Source of the DNA: Salibaculum sp031581025
Lineage (GTDB): Bacteria; Pseudomonadota; Alphaproteobacteria; Rhodobacterales; Rhodobacteraceae
Assembly (NCBI RefSeq): GCF_031581025.1
Contig: NZ_JAVLCA010000057.1
Length of the DNA: 12,944 bases
Strand: one strand, 5' to 3'
Of this stretch, positions 7,694 to 12,944 are shown in pieces (the first letter of the stretch is position 1; each line of letters starts with the position of its first letter). The notes under the pieces were generated by a model. That model searched no databases, was not told where the DNA came from, and saw nothing but the letters and a program-made list of their open reading frames with translations. Made by a program: the position numbers and the translations under genes.

Positions 7694-8641
7694 ATGCACG
7701 ATATTCTCACCGTTACCCTCAACCCGGCCTTTGATCTGTCGACCTCGGTCGCGCAGATGATTCCGGATGCCAAGATGCGCTGCGGCCCGCCCGAGACGGA
7801 CCCGGGCGGCGGCGGGTTGAACGTCTCGCGCGCCATCCACCAGCTGGGCGGGGCCTCCAAGGCCTTCGTCGCGCTGGGGGGCGACACCGGCACCGCGCTG
7901 GAACACCTGCTGCGCAAGACCGGACTCGACATCGTCGTTCACGCAGCCCCCGGCGAAACCCGCCAGAGCCTCGCCGTCACGGACCTGAGCACCAACGAGC
8001 AGTTCCGCTTCATGCTGCCCGGTCCCGACTGGACGGGCGAGGACATCCAGCGCGCCCGCGACGCGATCCGCGACAGCGCCACGCGTGACGGCTACATCGT
8101 CCTGTCGGGCAGCGGGCCGCATGGCGCCTCGCCCGACCTCTACGCCCGTATCTGCCGGGACGTCAGCGAAACCGGCGCGCGGGTCGTGCTGGACACCTCG
8201 GGCCCCGCGCTGGCGCATCTGGCCGCCGGGCAGGACACCCCGCCCTTCCTGCTGCGCATGGACAGCCACGAGGCCGAGACCCTGGCCCGCCGCCCCCTGC
8301 GCAGCCGCGCAGACAGCGCCGCCTTCGCCGAGCGCCTGGTCAAGCAGGGGGCGGCGCAACTGGTCATCGTTGCCCGGGGCAGTGACGGGTCGGTCCTGGC
8401 CGATGGCACCCGCAAGCTGCGGGTCAACGCCGCCAATGTCACCGTGCGCAGCCGCGTCGGCGCGGGCGACAGCTTTGTCGGTGGCTTCGTCATGGCCCTG
8501 TCCCAGGATCACCCGATCGAAGAGGCCTTCCGCCGGGGCTCGGCCGCCGCCTCGGCCGCCTGCATGACCGAGGGCACGCAGCTTTGCCTGCCGCAGGATT
8601 TCGAGACGCTGCTGGAGAAGACGCAAGTCGAGGTTCTGTAG
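7694..8641 (+). CDS. pfkB: PfkB-family hexose kinase (1-phosphofructokinase-like)
   Basis: A 315-residue ribokinase-fold sugar kinase. The N-terminal sugar-binding motif DPGGGGLNVSRA is at about 36-47, and the C-terminal PfkB signature VGAGDSFVGGF at about 255-265, with Asp 259 as catalytic base and GAGD as anion hole. It fits the 1-phosphofructokinase / phosphofructokinase-2 / tagatose-6-phosphate kinase subgroup, which phosphorylates a sugar phosphate with ATP in the cytoplasm. Sequence alone does not separate fructose-1-phosphate from fructose-6-phosphate. The start at 7694 is firm: AGGAGG (7682-7687) lies 6 nt before it, and the 30 extra codons upstream look noncoding. No phosphotransferase genes are nearby, which weakens a fruK role. 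It is convergent with wrbA. Confidence 0.9.
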   Translation: MHDILTVTLNPAFDLSTSVAQMIPDAKMRCGPPETDPGGGGLNVSRAIHQLGGASKAFVALGGDTGTALEHLLRKTGLDIVVHAAPGETRQSLAVTDLSTNEQFRFMLPGPDWTGEDIQRARDAIRDSATRDGYIVLSGSGPHGASPDLYARICRDVSETGARVVLDTSGPALAHLAAGQDTPPFLLRMDSHEAETLARRPLRSRADSAAFAERLVKQGAAQLVIVARGSDGSVLADGTRKLRVNAANVTVRSRVGAGDSFVGGFVMALSQDHPIEEAFRRGSAAASAACMTEGTQLCLPQDFETLLEKTQVEVL

Positions 8642-8652
8642 GCCCGACGCAT

Positions 8653-8684
8653 AACAGGCGCGCCGGTCCTCCGACGCGCCTGTT
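8653..8684. terminator. Hairpin terminator between pfkB and wrbA
   Basis: AACAGGCGCG (8653-8662) pairs perfectly with CGCGCCTGTT (8675-8684) around a 12-nt loop, 11 bases after the pfkB stop and 33 before the wrbA stop. There is no long T-run, but the A/T-ended stem and its position suggest use from both strands. Confidence 0.75.
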
Positions 8685-8717
8685 GCAGGGGGTTGGCCCC
8701 GGCAGATGTGGCCTTTT

Positions 8718-9311
8718 TCAGCCGGCCAGTTTGGCCGAAATCTGAACAAGGCGCTTGGCCTGATGCGCAACCGAGCGCTGGCCGATATCGCCCAGTTCAC
8801 CCGGCGTGGTGGAAAACCCGTAGGGATTGCCGCCGTCCTCGAACTTCACGCCGTCGGTATAACCCGGCACCACGAGAATCGCGCCCCAGTGCATGAAGGT
8901 GGTGTAGAAACCAAGCAGCGTGGATTCCGCACCGCCATTCGGGTTCTGGCTGGAGGTGGTCGCCGTCACCGCCTTGTCGACCAGTTTGCCCTCCATCCAG
9001 AGCGGACCCAGCGTGTCGATGAAGGCACGCATCTGGCTTGTCACGGTACCAAAGCGCGTGGGCGAAGAGAAGAACAGACCGTCGGCCCAGTCCACGTCGT
9101 CGAGGCTGGCCTCGGGGACATCGGATTGCGCCTCGGCAGCGGCTTGCCAGGCGTCCTGCCCGGCCACGACCTCGGCCGGGGCGGTTTCACGCACGCGGCG
9201 CAGACGGACCTCGGCGCCAGCCTCTTGGGCGGCCTTGGCAGCGGTCTGGGCGACGCCGTAGTTCGTGCCGTAGGTCGAGTAGTAGATGATCGTGATCTTG
9301 GGCGTGGTCAT
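8718..9311 (-). CDS. wrbA: NAD(P)H:quinone oxidoreductase, WrbA type
   Basis: A 197-residue flavodoxin-fold protein, the usual WrbA length. WrbA enzymes are FMN-bound tetramers that reduce quinones by two electrons using NAD(P)H, limiting oxidative stress. The phosphate-binding loop YYSTYGTNYG is at about 10-19, SSPTRFG (82-88) forms the second FMN contact, and the NGGAESTL to HWG region (about 125-143) is typical of the family. The start has AAGGAG (9318-9323) 6 nt upstream. A hairpin directly precedes that ribosome-binding site. It follows nadE on the same strand after 138 bp, enough for its own promoter. Confidence 0.95.
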   Translation of the reverse strand: MTTPKITIIYYSTYGTNYGVAQTAAKAAQEAGAEVRLRRVRETAPAEVVAGQDAWQAAAEAQSDVPEASLDDVDWADGLFFSSPTRFGTVTSQMRAFIDTLGPLWMEGKLVDKAVTATTSSQNPNGGAESTLLGFYTTFMHWGAILVVPGYTDGVKFEDGGNPYGFSTTPGELGDIGQRSVAHQAKRLVQISAKLAG

Positions 9312-9323
9312 TGCAGGCTCCTT

Positions 9324-9346
9324 GCAGCGCTGTTTCAGCTTGCTGC
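9324..9346 (-). promoter_or_regulatory. Inverted repeat abutting the wrbA ribosome-binding site
   Basis: Read on the minus strand, GCAGC, AA, GCTG, AAA, CAGC, GCTGC forms a 9-bp stem with a 2-nt bulge and an AAA loop. It ends exactly where AAGGAG of wrbA starts. It could be an operator for a regulator or an RNA structure affecting ribosome access. No regulator gene is adjacent. Confidence 0.5.
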
Positions 9347-9449
9347 ATACCTATGGATGAACGCGCGCGATGTCGTCGCACATGGCTCCGCAACCGCTGT
9401 GCGCTGGTGCACGAATATCAAAAATCGCCCTTGAACCGCGCCTGGGCTT

Positions 9450-11108
9450 TCAGCCCTCGTCACGCCATCGGTTCACGATGGGATAGCGCCGGTCCAGCCA
9501 GAAGGCCTTCATCGACAGGCGCGGCCCGGGGGCGGACTGGAATCGCTTGTATTCGCTGATATAGAGCAGGTGCTCGATCTTCTTGACCATATCGCGGTCA
9601 TAGCCCGCGGCCACGCAATCGGTGACGCTGGCCTCGTCATCCACAAGCATCTGCAGGATGTCGTCCAGCACCTCGTAATCGGGCAGGCTGTCGCTGTCCT
9701 TCTGATCCGCGCGCAACTCGGCCGAGGGGGGTTTATCGATGATCGCCACGGGCACGACCTCGCCCGCGGGGCCCTTCATCCAGGGGCGGTGAGTAGCATT
9801 GCGCCAGCGGCAGATCTCGAAGACCCGCGTCTTGTAAAGATCCTTGATCGGGTTATAGCCCCCGGCCATGTCGCCATAGATCGTGGCATAGCCGACAGCG
9901 ACCTCGGACTTGTTCCCCGTGGTCAGCAGCATCTCGCCGAACTTGTTCGACTGCGCCATGAGCAGCAGGCCACGGATGCGTGACTGGATGTTCTCCTCGG
10001 TCACGTCTTCGGCCAGCCCCTCGAAAAGCGGGGCCAGCGTGCCGGTCACCGCGTCGCGCACCGCGCCGATGGGCACGGTATCGTAGCGCACACCCAGCGC
10101 ACGGGCGGCGGCCCTCGCATCGTCGAGGGAGGCCTCGGAGGTATACTCCGACGGCAGCATGACACAGCGCACGTTCTCGGGCCCCAGCGCATCCACGGCG
10201 ATCGCCGCCACGGCCGCCGAGTCCACCCCGCCCGACAGGCCCAGCACGACTTTCCCGAAGCCGGTCTTGCCCATGTAATCGCGCAGCGCCAGGACCATGG
10301 CGTGGTAGTCCTGTTCCAGGCTGTCGGGCACAGGGGTCATCTCGCCCGGCGCTGCGCACCAGCCCGCGCCGTCATGCGTGAAATCCACATGGGCGATCTC
10401 TTCGGCGAAATGCGCCATCTGCATCGCGAGGGCACCGTGCCGGTTCAGTACGAAAGAGCCGCCGTCGAAGACCTGGTCGTCCTGCCCGCCCACGGTATTC
10501 AGATAGACCATCGGCAGATCGCATTCGGTCACACGCGCCACCATCTGGTTCATCCGCACCTCGCGCTTGTCGCGAAAATAGGGGCTGCCGTTGGGCACGA
10601 GCAACAATTCCGCCCCGCTCTCGGCCATGGCCTCGCAGACGTCCGGATACCAGGCATCCTCGCAGACCGGCGTGCCGATGCGCAGCGGCCCGGCATCCCA
10701 GGGCCCCTGCATGGCCCCGCGAGAAAACACGCGAACCTCGTCGAAGACGTTGAAATTGGGCAGGAAATATTTGCGCGTCGTGGCGTGGACGCGCCCGTCC
10801 TTGAGGATGAAATAGGTGTTGTGAAGCTTGGTCGCTTCGGGCAGCGGCCCGCCAATGCCCAGGATCGGCCCGTCGGCACAGTCCATTGCCAACGCCTCGA
10901 CGGCCTCGACAGAGCGGCGCACGAAGGCCGGTTTCAACACCAGGTCCTGCGGCTGATAGCCGGTGATGAACATCTCGGGCAACATGACCATGTCGGCACC
11001 CGCATCCCGGCCGCTTTGCCAGGCGGCGCGCGCCTTGGCGGCATTGCCCGCGACATCGCCCACGGTGGGATTGAGCTGCGCCATGGTCAGGCGGAAACGG
11101 TCGGCCAT
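9450..11108 (-). CDS. nadE: Glutamine-dependent NAD+ synthase
   Basis: A 552-residue two-domain enzyme for the last step of NAD synthesis: amidation of deamido-NAD+ with ATP, using ammonia released from glutamine. The N-terminal nitrilase-type glutaminase domain (about 1-260) shows the full Glu-Lys-Cys triad: E45 (LPEMFITGY), K113 (RKYFLPNFNVFDE) and C149 (VCEDAWYPDV). The C-terminal ATP-pyrophosphatase domain has SGGVDS at 292-297. NKSE (in TTGNKSEVAVGY) and IDKPPSAEL are typical synthetase motifs. The ATG at 11108 is preferred, with AAGGG 8 nt upstream; a GTG at 11117 would add three residues but overlaps that ribosome-binding site. It is divergent from the MORN gene. Downstream, a weak GCCC/GGGC stem followed by TTTTT (near 9421-9456) may end transcription before wrbA. 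Confidence 0.96.
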   Translation of the reverse strand: MADRFRLTMAQLNPTVGDVAGNAAKARAAWQSGRDAGADMVMLPEMFITGYQPQDLVLKPAFVRRSVEAVEALAMDCADGPILGIGGPLPEATKLHNTYFILKDGRVHATTRKYFLPNFNVFDEVRVFSRGAMQGPWDAGPLRIGTPVCEDAWYPDVCEAMAESGAELLLVPNGSPYFRDKREVRMNQMVARVTECDLPMVYLNTVGGQDDQVFDGGSFVLNRHGALAMQMAHFAEEIAHVDFTHDGAGWCAAPGEMTPVPDSLEQDYHAMVLALRDYMGKTGFGKVVLGLSGGVDSAAVAAIAVDALGPENVRCVMLPSEYTSEASLDDARAAARALGVRYDTVPIGAVRDAVTGTLAPLFEGLAEDVTEENIQSRIRGLLLMAQSNKFGEMLLTTGNKSEVAVGYATIYGDMAGGYNPIKDLYKTRVFEICRWRNATHRPWMKGPAGEVVPVAIIDKPPSAELRADQKDSDSLPDYEVLDDILQMLVDDEASVTDCVAAGYDRDMVKKIEHLLYISEYKRFQSAPGPRLSMKAFWLDRRYPIVNRWRDEG

Positions 11109-11197
11109 GCGGAACACCCTTGGTCAGTCCTTTGGCCCATGTAGCAGATCGACGGGCAAGGTGAAGCCGAATGGCCGAAGTCGGGCCGGTTTCTCCG

Positions 11198-11226
11198 TTG
11201 TCTTGTGGGGCCGGGCTGATTACGCT
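11198..11226 (+). promoter_or_regulatory. Possible sigma-70-type promoter of the MORN gene
   Basis: TTGTCT (11198-11203) and TACGCT (11221-11226) are separated by 17 bases, with 4 of 6 and 3 of 6 matches to the consensus boxes. It lies 34 bases before the ATG at 11260. The match is modest, and promoters in high-GC alphaproteobacteria are hard to call by eye. Confidence 0.3.
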
Positions 11227-11259
11227 GCACTGGTGTATCCGCAAAGAGAGCTGCCCATC

Positions 11260-12714
11260 ATGCCGCGCACCAAGACGCATCACATCCTTGCCGCCACGCT
11301 GTGCGCGATGGTCGCCCTGCCCGCCGGGGCGCAGTCGGTGCAGACCAAGCAATACGACGATGGCGGCGTCTACGAGGGGCAGTTCCTGAATGGCCTCCAG
11401 CACGGTCAGGGCACCTACCAGTTGCCAAATGGCTATGAATATACCGGTGAGTGGTTCGAGGGTGAGATCCGCGGCGAAGGCACGGCAGAATTTCCCAACG
11501 GATCGGTCTACGAGGGCGCATTCGCCGACGGCAAGCCGCATGGCACCGGCAAGATCACCTTTGCCGATGGCGGCACATACGAGGGCGACTGGACCGAGGG
11601 CAACATCACCGGCCGCGGCATCGCCCGCTACGCAAACGGGGTCGTCTATGAGGGCGCGTTTCGCAATGCCATGCACCATGGCCAGGGGGTCATGCGCGGC
11701 CCGGATGGCTATGTTTATGACGGGGCCTGGGTCAACGGCGTCAAGGAGGGCGTCGGCAGCATCACCTACCCCGACGGCGCGGTCTACGAGGGCACCCTGG
11801 TCGACGGCACCCGCGAGGGCGAGGGCAAGCTGACCATGCCCGACGGTCTGGTCTACGAAGGCACCTGGGAAGATGGCCAGATCGAGGGCGCGGGGCGCCT
11901 GATCCAGCCCAACGGCGACATCTACGAGGGCGACCTGGTGGCAGGCAAGCGCGCGGGCGAGGGCACTGTCACCTTCGCCAACGGCGACGTCTACCAAGGC
12001 GATTTCAAGGACGACATGCGCCATGGACAGGGGACCTTCACCGGGACCGATGGCTATCGCTACGTCGGCCAGTGGTCCGAGGGCCAGATCGAGGGCGAGG
12101 GTGAGGTGACCTATCCCGACGGCTCGACCTATGTGGGCGAGCTCGAGGATGACACTGCCCATGGCACGGGCAAGATCACCTATCCCGACGGGTCCACCTA
12201 CGAGGGGGAATGGAAAAACGGCGTGATTCACGGCGAAGGTATGGCTGTCTATGCCGACGATCTGGTCTACGAGGGCACCTTCAAGGACGGCCAGACCCAC
12301 GGGCAGGGCACCATGACCTACCCCGACGGATACACCTACACCGGGCAATGGGCGAACGGGCAGCGAAACGGTACAGGCACCGCCACCTATGCCGATGGCA
12401 CTGTCTATGAGGGCGAATTCGTCGATGGCCAGCGTCACGGCACCGGCAAGATCACCATGGCCGACGGTTTCGTCTACGAGGGCGAATGGCAGCAGGGCGA
12501 GATCAGCGGCCAGGGCGTGGCCACCTATGCCAACGGCGATGTCTACGAAGGCACGTTCCGGTCCGGCCGCCGTCAGGGCGAAGGTACCATGACCTATGCC
12601 ACCGGCGAGGTCGAACAGGGCGAATGGCGCGACGGTGCCCTTGTCAGCCGGGACGGAACCGATATGGCGACCGATCAGGTGGGGGAGGGGGCCGAGGCCA
12701 GCGACGCCGATTAG
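11260..12714 (+). CDS. Exported MORN-repeat protein
   Basis: A 484-residue protein with a Sec-type signal peptide (about 1-24: basic start MPRTKTHH, hydrophobic core ILAATLCAMVALP, cleavage likely after AGA). Eighteen full 23-residue MORN units follow at residues 36-449, then a degenerate nineteenth and an acidic 25-residue tail. The unit pattern is roughly xVYEGxWxxGxxHGxGxxTYxDG. MORN repeats form elongated beta-hairpin solenoids linked to lipid binding, membrane attachment or scaffolding in eukaryotes; the role of exported bacterial versions is poorly known. No catalytic domain or membrane anchor is visible, so a periplasmic or secreted scaffold is inferred. The frame is open from 10963, but that part is antisense to nadE. 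The start at 11260 gives the signal peptide, with a weak AGAGAG before it. It is divergent from nadE with a 151-bp gap and no co-transcribed partner in view. Confidence 0.9.
   Translation: MPRTKTHHILAATLCAMVALPAGAQSVQTKQYDDGGVYEGQFLNGLQHGQGTYQLPNGYEYTGEWFEGEIRGEGTAEFPNGSVYEGAFADGKPHGTGKITFADGGTYEGDWTEGNITGRGIARYANGVVYEGAFRNAMHHGQGVMRGPDGYVYDGAWVNGVKEGVGSITYPDGAVYEGTLVDGTREGEGKLTMPDGLVYEGTWEDGQIEGAGRLIQPNGDIYEGDLVAGKRAGEGTVTFANGDVYQGDFKDDMRHGQGTFTGTDGYRYVGQWSEGQIEGEGEVTYPDGSTYVGELEDDTAHGTGKITYPDGSTYEGEWKNGVIHGEGMAVYADDLVYEGTFKDGQTHGQGTMTYPDGYTYTGQWANGQRNGTGTATYADGTVYEGEFVDGQRHGTGKITMADGFVYEGEWQQGEISGQGVATYANGDVYEGTFRSGRRQGEGTMTYATGEVEQGEWRDGALVSRDGTDMATDQVGEGAEASDAD
11365..12606 (+). repeat. 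18 tandem 69-bp MORN units in four-unit super-repeats
   Basis: Eighteen in-frame 69-bp units run without a gap. At protein level they group in fours (276 bp): 11365-11640, 11641-11916, 11986-12261 and 12262-12537, with a single extra unit at 11917-11985 and a partial fifth group from 12538. The first unit of each group typically has HGQGT (GEGT in the last, partial group); the second carries Y-Y-G-W; the third in three of the groups has HGTGKIT. Trp and Phe/Leu alternate strictly at the YEGxW position, except across the extra unit, where Leu and Phe are adjacent. Confidence 0.9.
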
Positions 12715-12926
12715 CGGGCGTGGCGCGAGAGCAGCGGAATGCACGCCATTTTCGCGCTCTGACCGAACGTGCCCGGAGGTGCTCCATGCAAGGCCGCACC
12801 GGCGTGAGAGCGCCTCGCCTGGTTTTTCGCGCAGTCACTGTTCGTATGGCAGCCTGCACAATGGTCCGCATGCCGCGGTTTCGAGGCGTCCAAAATCAGG
12901 CTTTTCAGAAAACTTGGCGGGGGTTT
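12715..12926. other. Intergenic region between the MORN gene and tRNA
   Basis: No convincing gene. A weak hairpin (AATG, CACGC, CATT followed by TTTC, about 12738-12753) could end MORN transcription. A longer inverted repeat at 12804-12838 pairs GTGA with TCAC and GCGC with GCGC across a GA/AG internal loop. GGAGG (12775-12779) lies 6 nt before an ATG at 12786, but the frame it opens runs antisense into the tRNA. Confidence 0.4.
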
Positions 12927-12944
12927 TGGTGGAGCCTAGGGGGA
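12927..12944 (-). tRNA. 3' end of a tRNA, probably tRNA-Ala (partial, cut by window edge)
   Basis: Read on the minus strand the last 18 bases are TCCCCCTAGGCTCCACCA. This fits the end of a tRNA: T-loop end TC, T-stem 3' strand CCCCT, acceptor 3' strand AGGCTCC, discriminator A73 and an encoded CCA. U at position 70 and A73 are the acceptor-end identity features of tRNA-Ala (the G3:U70 pair). The remaining bases and the anticodon lie beyond the window, so the isotype is inferred. Confidence 0.7.

Noticed and set aside
10372..12744. A 790-codon minus-strand open frame with a repeated 23-residue hydrophobic pattern
   Set aside because: It is the antisense of the MORN repeats and of part of nadE in another frame. 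The repeat pattern is only the complement of the 69-bp units, and the plus-strand product has a signal peptide and a recognised domain.
12711..12893. A 60-codon minus-strand frame with a CxxCH haem-binding-like motif
   Set aside because: No ribosome-binding site or export signal, the motif occurs once in a short Arg/Ala-rich chain, and it lies in an intergenic stretch; most likely chance.

Overview
The window is high-GC and densely coded. Its gene set points to an alphaproteobacterium, most likely of the Rhodobacterales (Roseobacter/Rhodobacter relatives): paired CspA-type proteins, an arylesterase next to a YbbAP-type ABC transporter, a short glutamyl-tRNA synthetase of about 440 residues, a glutamine-dependent NAD+ synthase and a PfkB-type kinase. 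The lineage is inferred from gene content and protein style; no rRNA or database search backs it. I see no phage, transposon, CRISPR array or recognisable defence system.

Layout. Positions 1-1260: two paralogous cold-shock genes (124-330 and 980-1186, both +) flank a small minus-strand gene of unknown function (401-679). The cold-shock genes share not only their coding sequence but a homologous leader of about 115 nt, with a hairpin just before the ribosome-binding site. Positions 1265-5730: a TesA-like SGNH esterase (minus) stands head to head with a three-gene plus-strand operon (YbbA-like ATPase, YbbP-like FtsX permease, gamma-glutamylcyclotransferase-fold protein) whose genes overlap by ATGA junctions. 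Positions 5781-7560: gltX (minus) is divergent from a small zinc-metallopeptidase gene (plus). Positions 7694-9311: a pfkB-family kinase (plus) converges on wrbA (minus). Positions 9450-12714: nadE (minus) is divergent from a gene for an exported protein made almost wholly of 23-residue MORN repeats. The right edge (12927-12944) is the 3' end of a minus-strand tRNA, probably tRNA-Ala.

How it fits together. Most genes are housekeeping: cold adaptation, lipid or ester hydrolysis and envelope transport, tRNA charging, NAD synthesis, sugar phosphorylation and quinone reduction. All four convergent junctions carry a strong hairpin usable as a terminator from both sides. The observations most worth pursuing are the shared csp leaders, whose hairpin stems differ but stay paired while the loop is conserved; the nested repeat architecture of the MORN protein (23-residue units in four-unit super-repeats, with one extra unit breaking the phase); and a hairpin that abuts the wrbA ribosome-binding site. 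I did not find a clearly new multi-gene system.
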